NCBI GenBank assembly: GCA_042408875.1
Contig: JBHOQS010000011.1
Span: 1-64,000, forward strand
Length of the DNA: 64,000 bases
From: JBHOQS01 sp042408875
Lineage (GTDB): Bacteria > Chloroflexota > UBA11872 > JBHOQS01
Direction: 5' to 3'
Program-made: the position numbers and the translations under genes
Part shown: piece after piece, positions 17,129 through 26,185 of the stretch
How positions within the stretch are numbered: position 1 is the first letter of the stretch
Layout: every line of letters begins with the position of its first letter
Notes under the pieces: generated by a model
The model's database searches: none
Seen by the model: the letters and a program-made list of their open reading frames with translations, nothing else
Told to the model about the DNA's origin: nothing

Positions 17129-18202
17129 ATGCGCCTCCTTCGTCCCGCTATCGAAGCCATGCAGCCCTACGTGCCCGGCGAGCAGCCGGCAGACGACACT
17201 GACTGGATCAAACTGAATACAAATGAAAACCCAGAACTCTCTCCGCGGGTGATCGAGGCCGTGCGGGCCGCAGTGACGGACCAGCTCCGGCTCTATCCCG
17301 ATCCGCTGTGGACCGCCCTGCGACAGAAGCTGGCAGAGACGTATAACGTGTCACCAGAACAGGTCTTCGTCGGCAACGGCTCGGACGAGATCCTGTCTAT
17401 ACTCGTGCGCGCGGCTGTGGACCCGGGCGAGCGGGTGGCGTTCCCGGACCCGAGCTTTTCGTATTATCAGACCCTGGCCCAGATCCAGGGGGCTGTCGAT
17501 ATAGCGGTGCCGCTGGGGGATGGCTTTGCCCTGCCGGTTGAGGAGCTTATCGCCGCGCAGGCGCGCCTCACCTTTGTCGCAAACCCAAACTCGCCAACCG
17601 GTACCCTGTATGACCTTGCTGCCGTGCGTCGGCTCTGCGCGGGCCTGCCGGGACTGCTCGTCCTGGACGAAGCCTATATTGACTTCGCGCCATACTCGGC
17701 GCTGCCGCTCCTCGCAGAATACCCCAACCTGGTGCTCGTGCGGACGATGTCGAAGTCGTTCGCGCTGGCCGGGATGCGCATCGGGTTTGCCTTCGCACAT
17801 CCCGACGTCGTAGCCGGGCTGGTGAAGGTCAAGGATATCTATAACGTCAACCGGCTGAGCCAGGTAGCGGCGATCGCCGCGCTGGAAGACTTGGCGTGGT
17901 TTCGCGCCAATGCTGCCGCTATTATGGACCGGCGCGAGCGCTACGCCCGCCTGCTCGCCGAGCGCTTCGGCTTCCGCGTGTTCCCCTCGGCAGCGAACTT
18001 TGTGCTGGTCGATACCGCTAGCGTGCCGGCGCGCGTGGTGTATGAGGAACTGAAGCAGCGCCGCATCCTGGTGCGAGGCTACTTCTCGCACCCTCGTATC
18101 GCCAACTGCCTGCGCATCACGATTGGCTCGGAAGCGCAGATGCAGGCGCTAGTGGCAGCGCTAGCGGAGTTCGTTCCGCCGCCCAGCGCGTCTCGGGGGT
18201 GA
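17129..18202 (+). CDS. hisC: histidinol-phosphate aminotransferase
   Basis: A 357-residue fold-type I PLP enzyme that converts imidazole-acetol phosphate and glutamate to histidinol phosphate in histidine synthesis. Motifs are LNTNENPELSP at the N-terminus, VGNGSDEIL, NPNSPTG, LDEAYIDFA and the Schiff-base Lys209 in RTMSKSFALAGMRIGFAF. The ATG at 17129 follows GAGGAAGGG and gives the usual family length; the frame is open far upstream but non-coding in character. No other his gene is nearby. Its last 86 bases overlap the end of the opposite-strand chemoreceptor gene. Confidence 0.93.
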   Translation: MRLLRPAIEAMQPYVPGEQPADDTDWIKLNTNENPELSPRVIEAVRAAVTDQLRLYPDPLWTALRQKLAETYNVSPEQVFVGNGSDEILSILVRAAVDPGERVAFPDPSFSYYQTLAQIQGAVDIAVPLGDGFALPVEELIAAQARLTFVANPNSPTGTLYDLAAVRRLCAGLPGLLVLDEAYIDFAPYSALPLLAEYPNLVLVRTMSKSFALAGMRIGFAFAHPDVVAGLVKVKDIYNVNRLSQVAAIAALEDLAWFRANAAAIMDRRERYARLLAERFGFRVFPSAANFVLVDTASVPARVVYEELKQRRILVRGYFSHPRIANCLRITIGSEAQMQALVAALAEFVPPPSASRG

Positions 18203-19757
18203 CGCTCGGCATCTCGACCGCGTGGGCGCACTGCTGGCGCATACTCTCGGCTGTCGCAGACAGCTCCGCAGCCATGCCAGCGATATCCTGGCTTTGCAGT
18301 GTCGTCTGGCGCACGATCTCCTCGACGCCACGCACAGTGCTGGCGATCTGCTCGCTGGCTGCTTGCTGCTGCTGGGTTGCCGCCGAGATCGCCTGCATCT
18401 TGCTTACCATCTGCTGGATGACTGCGCCGGCCTGGTTGGCCAGGGAGGCGCTGACGTGCGCCTCCTTCGCCGCCTGCTCGGTTGCCATGACCGCAGCGTT
18501 GGCTGCCGCCTGCAAGCGTGAGATTATTGACGTAACCTCAGCGGCAGCCTGTCGCGCGCTGCGGGCCAGTTCCTTCACTTGCTGGGCTACGGCGCCGAAG
18601 CGCCGGCCCCGCTCCCCGGCGCTTTCTGCTTCGATTTCCGCATTGAGGGCGAGCAAGTGTATCTTATTCGCCAGATCAGTGATGACGTCCACGATATTGC
18701 CAATGGCCTGGCTTTCGCGTCCAAGCGCCACGATCTGCTGGGCAACATGATCGACCGTGCGGCGGTTGGCTTCGATGGCGGCAATGGCCTCTTCGACGCT
18801 TGCGGCACCTTCCTCCGCGGCGGCCAGGCCATCCTGCGCGCTCCGTGCGATCTCGTCGGCAGCGCTCCAGAGCTCATCCATTGTGCTGGCGACCTGGGAG
18901 ACAGCAGCGGCCTGCTGGGCCGCCTGACCAGCAAGCTGTCTTGCCATCTCCGTTAGGCCGCCGACGAGCTCAGCGATTCCGTCCGCCGCCCCCGCCAGCG
19001 ATCGGTAGGCCTGCGCCAGCTCGGTTAGACGCTGCCGGGCGAGATCGCGCGCCATGGCTGCCTCTGTGACGCTCTGCTTGGCCTGCTCGATAGCCACTGC
19101 TTGCTCAGCAGTGGCCAGCTCGATGCGCCTGGCGACTGCGCGCGCAAGCACGGAGCTGACTGCCAGCGCCAGCACCAGCCCGGTAGCCGACGCACCGAGC
19201 ATGAGCTGTGCCTCCGTGCGGATCCCGCGGTAGGCGCTCTCGCCTTCATGGATCGTCTCGCTGATCAACTCGGTGATCAGCTCATTCGCCGCATGATAGG
19301 CAGTCGCGACCGATCCATCGAGCAAGGCTTCTGCCTCCTGGCCCCATCCCTCACTGCTAGTGACAAGCAGTGTATTATAGAAATCGCGATAACGCTTGTA
19401 GCGCGCTTCGAAGGACTGAAGGTCCGCGTGGGCTTCAGCCGGCAAGGGAGCTGCGCGTACCCTGGCAAGTGACTGGGAGATATGCCAGTCACTGAGCTCC
19501 AGCTGAGCCTCCAACCGCCGCCGTTGGACAAGGTCGCTGGCGGCTGTGTACCGTTTCAGCGCCGTGTCACTTGCCTGGAGTTCAAGCTGGATGGCCGAGA
19601 GCTCACGCGCCGTTTGTATCCCCCGGGTGTACAGCCGGTCGAGGCCGGCGCCGGCCCGGGCCATGCCTGCCAGGGCGGCCGCCGCACCTGCGACCATGAG
19701 GAGAATGACCATCGCGAAGCCGGCAATCAGCCGGTAGCCTACAGTCCTTCGCTGCAT
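18117..19757 (-). CDS. methyl-accepting chemotaxis protein
   Basis: A 546-residue chemoreceptor. The ATG at 19757 has GGAG seven bases upstream. A short basic tail is followed by helix one (LIAGFAMVILLMVAGAAAAL), a helical sensor region of about 165 residues resembling a four-helix bundle, and helix two (LMLGASATGLVLALAVSSVL). The cytoplasmic part is the coiled-coil signalling domain, with the hairpin tip visible as VITDLANKIHLLALNAEIEAE then GERGRRFGAVAQQVKELARS. No clear HAMP domain is seen. It would feed signals to CheA/CheW, which are not in this window, but fits the flagellar genes downstream. The C-terminus overlaps the end of hisC. Confidence 0.93.
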   Translation of the reverse strand: MQRRTVGYRLIAGFAMVILLMVAGAAAALAGMARAGAGLDRLYTRGIQTARELSAIQLELQASDTALKRYTAASDLVQRRRLEAQLELSDWHISQSLARVRAAPLPAEAHADLQSFEARYKRYRDFYNTLLVTSSEGWGQEAEALLDGSVATAYHAANELITELISETIHEGESAYRGIRTEAQLMLGASATGLVLALAVSSVLARAVARRIELATAEQAVAIEQAKQSVTEAAMARDLARQRLTELAQAYRSLAGAADGIAELVGGLTEMARQLAGQAAQQAAAVSQVASTMDELWSAADEIARSAQDGLAAAEEGAASVEEAIAAIEANRRTVDHVAQQIVALGRESQAIGNIVDVITDLANKIHLLALNAEIEAESAGERGRRFGAVAQQVKELARSARQAAAEVTSIISRLQAAANAAVMATEQAAKEAHVSASLANQAGAVIQQMVSKMQAISAATQQQQAASEQIASTVRGVEEIVRQTTLQSQDIAGMAAELSATAESMRQQCAHAVEMPSVTPETRWAAERTPLALPLAPASALPSQS

Positions 19758-20159
19758 ATGTGCGCTCCGTGCTCTCCCAGCATCCCTGTCCGTGCACTCG
19801 GCCTGTGCCGCCTCTGTGGTAGGCGCTGAGGCCTCCCAGCACAGATTATCGGCAGGTGCGCTGTGAGCTACAGCAGGCCGCCGCGACGCCCGGCCACCTT
19901 CGAGCCTGCATTTCCTTGTAAAAACCCGGGCTACCAAGAGAGCCCAGGCTCTAACCATCCGGGCTCTAACCATCCAGGCTATAATCAATGTGTTCGCTAC
20001 CATTAGGCCTTGCCGTATCATTCCAGCACGTGGGAGTCCTGCCGTGAGGGAAGCCGCGCGGTGCGCGGCGCACGCACGGAGCCTCACGAATGGCTTCGCC
20101 GAGTGCCCCGGACCGTCGGTGTCGCGGGGTCTAGTCAACGGGTACGTGGTGAGAGATCG
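19758..20159. other. 402-bp intergenic region with tandem repeat near a -10 box
   Basis: No gene seen. It separates the divergent chemoreceptor and the gene at 20160. It contains a 14-bp direct repeat (19947-19975) just before a TATAAT box at 19980-19985; no consensus -35 accompanies it. Confidence 0.6.
19947..19975. repeat. 14-bp tandem direct repeat
   Basis: GGCTCTAACCATCC occurs at 19947-19960 and 19962-19975, a 15-bp period. A degenerate third unit runs into TATAAT at 19980. Confidence 0.85.
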
Positions 20160-20462
20160 ATGAGCGCCAGAGGCGAGCGCCGTATGCACCGGTTGATGAA
20201 CGATCCCTCGTTCGCGTACGGGCGCGTCTATCAGCCAGCGGAAGTCGTTGAGTCGAGCATTGTCCTGCTCCAGACAAAGCTGGCGACGCTGCCGAGCGAA
20301 GAGCTAACCATCGAATTCCTGGACGAGCAGTACACGAACTTGTTTAATCTCCTCGTTGAGTCCGGGCTGTGCTACGTCTCCGCGTACACGCGGGCGATCA
20401 TGCCCAAAGACGTGTGGCTGCGCTGCCAGCTTTCCCAGATCCAGCGCTTTCGAGAGGACTGA
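20160..20462 (+). CDS. hypothetical protein upstream of the site-2 protease
   Basis: A 100-residue soluble protein with no recognised family. The ATG at 20160 follows GGTGAG. It has a basic first 15 residues, then an acidic helical part (VVESSIVLLQTKLATLP, LTIEFLDEQYTNLFNLLVES) and a basic end. Only two bases separate it from the protease gene, so the two form an operon. A regulator or substrate of the protease is possible but unsupported. Confidence 0.65.
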   Translation: MSARGERRMHRLMNDPSFAYGRVYQPAEVVESSIVLLQTKLATLPSEELTIEFLDEQYTNLFNLLVESGLCYVSAYTRAIMPKDVWLRCQLSQIQRFRED

Positions 20463-20464
20463 GC

Positions 20465-21772
20465 ATGCGGCCCACGCTGCACCTGGGCACCATTTGGGGC
20501 GTCCCGGTGTACGTCCACGTGAGCTGCTTTGCCCTGCTGGCACTCGTAATGCTCTCGACTGCCCGGGCAGGCGACGGTCACACGGTGCAAGGGTGGCAAG
20601 CAGTGGCGTGGTGGGTCGAGGCCGGGCTGCTGGCCGCGGGGTCCTTTGCGGCGATCCTCGTGCATGAGCTGGGCCACGCTGTTGCTGCAGCGCGGCGCGG
20701 ACTTCAGGCAATGGGCGTGACACTGTACCTCTTTGGCGGGGTAGCGCGCCTGCGCCGGGACCCGGACCGCCCGCTCGACGAGCTAGTCATCGCTGCAGCG
20801 GGGCCGGCAGCCAGCATTGGCCTGGCCAGCCTAGCCTTCCTGCTTCGCCTCGGGCTGCATGCAGCGGCGATCGAGCCCGGGGCCCGCATCGCCGGATTCC
20901 TCGCCCTGCTCAACGCCGCGCTTGCTGTGCTGAACCTTCTCCCCGGGTTACCCCTCGACGGCGGTCGGGTAATGCGCGCCGTGCTCTGGGCGGTAACTGG
21001 TAGCCTGAGCCGTTCGACTTTGATCGCCTCGGTAGGGGGGCAGACGGTGGCGTTCCTCTTTCTGGCACTGGGCCTGCTGGTGCTGGCCGTACGCCAGTCC
21101 CTTGACGGGCTGTGGCTGGTCGGTGTGGCCTGGCTCATTTATGGTGCAGCGCGCACGGCATACCAGCACGCACTCGTGCGTGAAGCGCTCCATGGGGTGC
21201 CGGTTCGCGCGGTGATGAGTAGCGACTTTGCCGTGATCGGACCGCAGCAGCGTCTTGCTGAAGTGTATGCCGGTCACGTGGCCCGTTTCCGCAGCGCGGA
21301 GAATCCCGATGGGCGTTCGGTCCCGCTCCCTCCGCTGGAGCTCGTTCCGCTCGGCGTGGCCGGCCCGCTAGGCCGACCGCGCTATCTCCATGCCGGGCAG
21401 GTGCTTCCCGTGGTTGAGGATGGCCGGCTGGTCGGAACGCTTCGCATCACACGACGTCTGCGCCGCGGGGCTGCCATGGACGAGAGTGTACACATTGCCG
21501 ATGTGATGGAGCACATTGGTAAACAGCCGGTGCTGTCACCGGATGATCCTGCCCAGATGGCCTTGGAACTGGTGGTTGGCGAGCGGTCAGAGGGCGTGCC
21601 GGTAGCGCAGCAGGGACGGCTGGTCGGCCTGGTCACACCGGCGAGTATCGCCCGGTATCTGCGGTCACAGCGCCCGGGCCTGCGCGAAGCGAGGCGTCAA
21701 GCACATCAGCAGCCTCCTGTGGAGGCACGCACGTCTGGGGAGGCAGTGACGTCACAGTCCGGCGGAGTGTAA
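20465..21772 (+). CDS. site-2 protease (M50 family) with C-terminal CBS domains
   Basis: A 435-residue membrane metalloprotease. Several hydrophobic helices surround the zinc motif VHELGHAVAAARRG and the second metal ligand in LLPGLPLDGGRVMRAV. After about residue 245 two CBS domains follow (VRAVMSSDFAVIGPQ and IADVMEHIGKQPVLSPDD, then GLVTPASIARYL), as in the Rip3/SpoIVFB-like subgroup, where CBS domains bind nucleotides and tune cleavage. Such proteases cut membrane-bound anti-sigma factors or other helices. The ATG at 20465 is two bases after the upstream stop. The stop codon abuts the stop of csrA on the other strand. Confidence 0.92.
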   Translation: MRPTLHLGTIWGVPVYVHVSCFALLALVMLSTARAGDGHTVQGWQAVAWWVEAGLLAAGSFAAILVHELGHAVAAARRGLQAMGVTLYLFGGVARLRRDPDRPLDELVIAAAGPAASIGLASLAFLLRLGLHAAAIEPGARIAGFLALLNAALAVLNLLPGLPLDGGRVMRAVLWAVTGSLSRSTLIASVGGQTVAFLFLALGLLVLAVRQSLDGLWLVGVAWLIYGAARTAYQHALVREALHGVPVRAVMSSDFAVIGPQQRLAEVYAGHVARFRSAENPDGRSVPLPPLELVPLGVAGPLGRPRYLHAGQVLPVVEDGRLVGTLRITRRLRRGAAMDESVHIADVMEHIGKQPVLSPDDPAQMALELVVGERSEGVPVAQQGRLVGLVTPASIARYLRSQRPGLREARRQAHQQPPVEARTSGEAVTSQSGGV

Positions 21773-22036
21773 TTACGGGTGCTCCTTTTCCCGCCTGTCG
21801 GATTGTTCCACCGCTCTAGCCAGCGCCGGAAGGAGGCGTCGCAGGGTGCTGGCTGAGACCGCCGCAGTGAGATTGGCCCGGCGCACTTCGTCGCAGAGCT
21901 CCCGGCGCAGTACGCCGACCTCGGGAGGAGCCTCAATCCCCAGTTTCACGCGGTCGCCGTCAACCTCGAGTACTGTGACGACGATGCGCTCATCAATGAT
22001 CAGGGCTTGGCGCGCCTTGCGCGTGAGCACCAGCAC
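21773..22036 (-). CDS. csrA: carbon storage regulator, translational repressor
   Basis: An 87-residue CsrA. The N-terminal 60 residues match the family (LVLTRKARQALIIDERI, VTVLEVDGDRVKLGIEAP), with a longer, Arg-rich C-terminal helix than in E. coli. CsrA binds GGA motifs in mRNA leaders and, with FliW, times flagellin synthesis. The start is a GTG with AGGAG about ten bases upstream, 12 bp after fliW. Its TAA stop is immediately next to the TAA of the protease gene on the plus strand. Confidence 0.95.
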   Translation of the reverse strand: MLVLTRKARQALIIDERIVVTVLEVDGDRVKLGIEAPPEVGVLRRELCDEVRRANLTAAVSASTLRRLLPALARAVEQSDRREKEHP

Positions 22037-22048
22037 GGCGCTATCTCC

Positions 22049-22546
22049 TCACTCTGCGGACGATCGTCGTCGGGCGTGCGCCAGCGCTGCAGCGGCGTCT
22101 GGCACAGGGCATACCTCGTCCAGCGCGCCGGCCACGGGATGGCGAGCAGAGTACCCGCTCTCGCTTAGCACAAGCTGTTTGGCTTTGCCGGTATGCCGGT
22201 TGACCACTAACGGCCCGAGCAGGTTTGCCGTGATGCAGCGCGGCTCTTCAGAGGCAACCAGTACCACGAGCACAACGGCATCATCCGCTGTGACGATACC
22301 CAGCTCCGCAGCATCCTCGTCGTTGAGCTCGAGACAATAGTCTGCACACGCCAGCGCTGGATTGGCCACCAGCAACGAGAGGCCGACAATATCCTCCGAT
22401 TCGAGCACCCCCACCAGAGGGAGATCGGGATCGCGCACCAGACGGAAACGCTGCCACTCCGGGCAGCCTACAAGCCCCCGCGGGAACCAGATGCGCTCGA
22501 AATCGCCCAACAGCAGGTTCGGGCCGGGCAAGGACACCTGCGCCAT
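22049..22546 (-). CDS. fliW: flagellar assembly factor FliW
   Basis: A 165-residue FliW. The core fits the family: DFERIWFPRGLVGCPEWQRF, FRLVRDPDLPLVGVLESED, LNDEDAAELGI, ANLLGPLVVNRHTGKAKQLVL. FliW binds either flagellin or CsrA; free FliW pulls CsrA off flagellin mRNA. The ATG at 22546 lies about seven bases after AGGGAAG; a GTG two codons earlier abuts that site. It is cotranscribed with csrA. Confidence 0.92.
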   Translation of the reverse strand: MAQVSLPGPNLLLGDFERIWFPRGLVGCPEWQRFRLVRDPDLPLVGVLESEDIVGLSLLVANPALACADYCLELNDEDAAELGIVTADDAVVLVVLVASEEPRCITANLLGPLVVNRHTGKAKQLVLSESGYSARHPVAGALDEVCPVPDAAAALAHARRRSSAE

Positions 22547-22592
22547 CTGCACTCTTCCCTCACGCGCTTCTCGCCGGCGCTCTCCAGGCGGC

Positions 22593-23462
22593 TCAACGCA
22601 GATAGTCCAGCAGGCTCGGCTGGATGGCTCGGGCGCCCGCGCCCAGGGCAGCGCGGTAGACGTTCTGCTGCTCGTTGTAGAGCACGAGCGTCTCTGTCAT
22701 GTCGGCGTCCTCTACCTGCGAGAGAAGCTGCTTCAGGTTCGTGACCTGTTCCTGGAGCTGCTGTGTCGTTGCCTCGAGCCGATTCATCTTGGCCCCGACC
22801 TGCGCACGAGCTGCCAGGAGGTTCGTGTGTGCTGTGTCGAGGGTGCTGAGCGCGCCGGAGATCGCTACACCGTCGTTGCTCAGCACGGCGGACCGCAGCC
22901 CGTTCAGCGCAGTGAAGGCGTCGCTGAACACCGGCTGGCCGGGCACGTTGACGGAGAGAGCCGAGTTCGGGCCGACCTCACGCAGCACTTGGCCAGTATC
23001 ACCCTGGTAGGGCCCGCCAGCCGTGGTGAACGGTTGTGTGGTGGTCTTGAGGCCGGCGAAGAGGTACTGGTCGTCGTAGCTGGCGTTGCTGAGTTCGAGG
23101 AGCTGCGCCAGAAGCTGATCGAGCTCCGCAGCGATGGCCTGGCGGTCATTTGCGCTCATCGCGTCGCTGGCGGCGCGTACCCCCAGCTCGCGGGCACGCT
23201 GGAAGACCTCGCCAGCCCCACCCAGGGCGATGTCAGTCGCCTGGAGCCAGGCCAGAGCGCTGTCGGCGTTGCGCAGGTACTGCTCCGTCGCTGCCAGAGC
23301 GGTGCGATAGTCCAGCGAGCGCACAACTCCGACCGGGTCATGCGAGGGGCGGGTGAAACGCTTGCCAGACGTGACCTGCTCCTGGAGCCGGTCGAGCCGC
23401 TCCAGCGTGGCGTTGAGCCCGGCCAGCACCGTCTCGGAGAGCACGTTATGCGTGATACGCAC
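22593..23462 (-). CDS. flgL: flagellar hook-associated protein 3 (hook-filament junction)
   Basis: A 289-residue flagellin-like junction protein. The start RITHNVLSETVLAGLNATLE is the flagellin D0 helix, and the C-terminal TLVLYNEQQNVYRAALGAGA is its counterpart. GTG at 23462 has AGGAGG eight bases upstream; a GTG at 23471 overlaps that ribosome site, so the shorter form is taken. It joins FlgK to the filament outside the cell and is exported by the FlhA/FlhB gate encoded upstream. Confidence 0.92.
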   Translation of the reverse strand: MRITHNVLSETVLAGLNATLERLDRLQEQVTSGKRFTRPSHDPVGVVRSLDYRTALAATEQYLRNADSALAWLQATDIALGGAGEVFQRARELGVRAASDAMSANDRQAIAAELDQLLAQLLELSNASYDDQYLFAGLKTTTQPFTTAGGPYQGDTGQVLREVGPNSALSVNVPGQPVFSDAFTALNGLRSAVLSNDGVAISGALSTLDTAHTNLLAARAQVGAKMNRLEATTQQLQEQVTNLKQLLSQVEDADMTETLVLYNEQQNVYRAALGAGARAIQPSLLDYLR

Positions 23463-23495
23463 CCTTGTCACCTCCTAATCAGGCCGGCGCCGTGG

Positions 23496-25211
23496 CTAGC
23501 GCCCGACGATGCCGGTATCGTTAATCAGGCGGTCGAGCATCTGGTCAACCGCGGTAATGAAACGAGCGGCGGCCTGGTAGGCGTGCTGGAACCGTACCAG
23601 ATTAGTCGCTTCTTCATCGAGCGAGACCCCTGAGACGGCCTCGCGCCGCCGTTGCAAGTGCTGAACCAGAATATCCTGGTTGGCCGACATCTCCTGGGCG
23701 GTGCGGCCATCAACACCGAGCCGCACGATCAGCGACTGGTACAGGCCATTCGCGCTGCCCCGGCCAGCAGCCGTGCCGATCTGCCCCTCCAGCGCGGTGG
23801 CGAGCTGATCAGCGGTCGCGCCCGCGCTGGTCTCATTGCGCACAATGAGCTTCACGCCGAACATCGAGAAGTCGATGATCTGGACGCCGCCCGGCGGGAG
23901 GTCAGCCAGGGTGATCGTCTGGCTGGCACTGCTCCCGTCGGCCATGGTGAGCGCTCCGGCGGCAGTACGCGTGAGGGTGAAGCGGGCGCCTGGCGATGCT
24001 GCGGACACGTCCACGCCGGTTAGGATGACGCCCGGCAGGCCCGGAAGGCCAGTGCCGGGACGCAGCACCGTCGCCTCGTCGAGAATCGTGGTATCGTCGC
24101 GCAGGCGCGCGATGGCCAGGGCGCGGCTCCCGTCCCCAGGCGCCCCTGGTATGGATGCCGCGGCGATACGAGTGGTGTCGGCAGCGATTGCTGCCGACAC
24201 CGCAATGTCGCTGGCACCGCTGCCGGTGAAAAACGGGCGGCCACCCTCACTATTGAGGTCATAGCCGGCTGCGTGCGCGCTGTTCACCCCCTCGATCAGG
24301 AGGCGCGCTACCCTATCCAAGCGCTCCAGATAGGTCGGGATCGTCTCGTTATGCAGCCGTACCAGCCCTTCTAGTTCACCGCCGCTGATCAGCGGGATGC
24401 CCGGCTCGTTCGCCCAGCGGATCTCGAGCCGGCCGGAGCTATCTATCGAGGAGGTCAGGTGGTGAACGCGATCACGATCGACCAGCAAGGAGCTGCCGAT
24501 CTGCACGATCGCTGCCCCGTCGGCAGCGATCGTGACGGTTACTTTCACTAGTTTGGACAGCTCATCGAGCAACTGGTCCCGTCGGTCAAAGAAGTCGTTG
24601 GGCTGGTTGCCGGTGTTGGTAACTCCAGCGATCTGCACGTTCAGCGCGGCCAGGCGATCGAGTAGACTGTTCAGCTGTTCGAGGTCGATCGCCACTTGCT
24701 GGGCCACGTCGCTCTGCACCGTGCGGAGCTGGCTGTACTGGCGCTGGAAGGTGTCGGTGAGGCTGGCCGCCCGCTCGATCAGGCTGGCACGCACCGACAG
24801 GTTCTGGGGCGACGTACTAACGTCCTGCCAGCCATCCCAGAAGCGGTTCAGCAGGGAGTTGATGCCGCTGTCAGACGGCTCGTTCATGATAGCCTCGACC
24901 CGTGCCAGCATGTCGCGCGTGATCGTCCAGTCCCCCTGCGCAGCGAGCTCGGTCCGGAGCTGGAGGTCGATGAAGAGATCTCGCATCCGCTCAATTGAAC
25001 TGGCACTGACGCCAGTGCCCAGCTGGCCAGCGCCAGCGTTGCGATTGGGGCCTGGGAGCGGATAGGGCGTTGTGGTTTCCAGGCGCGCGACCTGCCGGCT
25101 GAAGCCGGGTGTGTTGGCGTTGGCGATATTGTGTCCGGTAACGTCGATGGCCTGCTGCTGCGCTAGCAGCGCACGCAGGCCAGTCTCCAGGCCGAAGAAG
25201 CTCGAGCGCAT
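23496..25211 (-). CDS. flgK: flagellar hook-associated protein 1
   Basis: A 571-residue FlgK. The N-terminal rod motif HNIANANTPGFSRQVARLE and the C-terminal helix TNLVRFQHAYQAAARFITAVDQMLD are family hallmarks. The ATG at 25211 gives the expected opening RSSFFGLETGLRALLAQQQ. It caps the hook and seats FlgL. The gene follows the flgN-like gene by two bases, matching the chaperone-cargo order seen in other bacteria. Confidence 0.95.
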   Translation of the reverse strand: MRSSFFGLETGLRALLAQQQAIDVTGHNIANANTPGFSRQVARLETTTPYPLPGPNRNAGAGQLGTGVSASSIERMRDLFIDLQLRTELAAQGDWTITRDMLARVEAIMNEPSDSGINSLLNRFWDGWQDVSTSPQNLSVRASLIERAASLTDTFQRQYSQLRTVQSDVAQQVAIDLEQLNSLLDRLAALNVQIAGVTNTGNQPNDFFDRRDQLLDELSKLVKVTVTIAADGAAIVQIGSSLLVDRDRVHHLTSSIDSSGRLEIRWANEPGIPLISGGELEGLVRLHNETIPTYLERLDRVARLLIEGVNSAHAAGYDLNSEGGRPFFTGSGASDIAVSAAIAADTTRIAAASIPGAPGDGSRALAIARLRDDTTILDEATVLRPGTGLPGLPGVILTGVDVSAASPGARFTLTRTAAGALTMADGSSASQTITLADLPPGGVQIIDFSMFGVKLIVRNETSAGATADQLATALEGQIGTAAGRGSANGLYQSLIVRLGVDGRTAQEMSANQDILVQHLQRRREAVSGVSLDEEATNLVRFQHAYQAAARFITAVDQMLDRLINDTGIVGR

Positions 25212-25213
25212 AG

Positions 25214-25621
25214 TCAGGCGTCCTGGCAAAACAGCAATGGCGCATCCAGCAGGACAGATCCGGACTGCCCAGCGGGAGCATAGGTCGATGGTCCTCGTTC
25301 TCCCACACCGTGTGCGGCAATGTACGCTGCGAGCTCAGTCCGGCCGAGGCGCGCCAGGGTGAGCACGAGCAGGCCAGTGGCACGAGTGCGCTGCCGTGTC
25401 TCCTCCAGGAGAGCGGCGGCATACCGCCGTTCGGGCTCCGTGCTGCACGCGGCCAGGTACTCGCGTACGCGCGCGTCCAGCTCTGGCAGAGCCGCCAGAG
25501 CGGTGTACCAGAAGGCTGTGGTGCGCTCCGGCCCATCCGGCGAGAGCACCTCCAGGAGCAGCCCGCGCTGCGCCTGCACCAGGGTGACGAGCTCGGCAAG
25601 TGGATCAGACACGCCGGTCAT
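25214..25621 (-). CDS. FlgN-like flagellar export chaperone (by position)
   Basis: A 135-residue mostly helical protein. It has heptad-like Leu/Glu/Arg patterns (LAELVTLVQAQRGLLLEVL, and RYAAALLEETRQRTRATGLL) that suit the FlgN fold, but no sharp motif. The ATG at 25621 follows GAGGTG. Its place between flgM and flgK is the conserved site of flgN, the chaperone for FlgK and FlgL. The name rests on order and composition. Confidence 0.6.
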   Translation of the reverse strand: MTGVSDPLAELVTLVQAQRGLLLEVLSPDGPERTTAFWYTALAALPELDARVREYLAACSTEPERRYAAALLEETRQRTRATGLLVLTLARLGRTELAAYIAAHGVGERGPSTYAPAGQSGSVLLDAPLLFCQDA

Positions 25622-25736
25622 GCTGCGCACCTCGCTCTGCTTCTCTATGCTCCCCGCTCGCCTGCGCCAGGTCGGAGAGCCCCTGCGTCCATCATCTGCG
25701 TCCTGCGCACGATACTGTGGCGCACTGCCACGGAGC

Positions 25737-26024
25737 TTAGCGCCCTAGAAGAAGATCAGCGAGCGCTTCAGCGGGGACCCGGTAGGTCCCCGCGGCAATG
25801 CGCCGCCGCAGGTCCTCCACAAGCTCAGCGCGGATGTCGGGTGCAGCCTGGGCCGCCTCAGCCGCACGCTGCACATCGCGCGCTCGCCCAGAGAGGGAGA
25901 CCCCATCGTGCAGCACCTCTCCCTCGCTGCGACCAGGCAGACGCCCCACTGGCGTTGTCAGTCCACTCGTGCGTGCGGTAGTGACCCCCTGAGCCTGGCT
26001 CTGCCCTAGATGCTCAATGTTCAT
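25737..26024 (-). CDS. flgM: anti-sigma-28 factor FlgM
   Basis: A 95-residue FlgM. The N-terminus is disordered and Thr/Gly-rich; the C-terminal half has the sigma-binding helices (RAELVEDLRRRIAAGTYRVP and PAEALADLLLG), close to the family consensus for the last 30 residues. FlgM holds FliA inactive until the hook is built and it is exported. Its start is preceded by the duplicated GGAGATAAAG tract. Confidence 0.88.
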   Translation of the reverse strand: MNIEHLGQSQAQGVTTARTSGLTTPVGRLPGRSEGEVLHDGVSLSGRARDVQRAAEAAQAAPDIRAELVEDLRRRIAAGTYRVPAEALADLLLGR

Positions 26025-26037
26025 CGTGTTCCTCTAA

Positions 26038-26057
26038 CTTTATCTCCCTTTATCTCC
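26038..26057. repeat. 10-bp tandem duplication in the flgM leader
   Basis: CTTTATCTCC occurs twice in a row (26038-26047 and 26048-26057). On the flgM strand each unit reads GGAGATAAAG, so a Shine-Dalgarno-like GGAG is doubled 14-24 bases before the flgM start. Confidence 0.85.
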
Positions 26058-26060
26058 AAA

Positions 26061-26085
26061 GCCTGCGCAGAAAGGCTGCGCAGGC
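26061..26085 (-). terminator. hairpin between flgG and flgM
   Basis: GCCTGCGCAG (26061-26070) pairs perfectly with CTGCGCAGGC (26076-26085) around AAAGG. On the minus strand it is followed by only three T, so it may be a weak terminator, an attenuator or a stabilising 5' structure for the flgM transcript. Confidence 0.5.
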
Positions 26086-26185
26086 GAGGCCCCAGCGCGG
26101 TGCAGGCACGACTGCGGGACCTCAACATCATCATTATCGGTTCACCGATGCGAAACCTGAGCGTATCCCCTGCGCGGCCTCCTGG

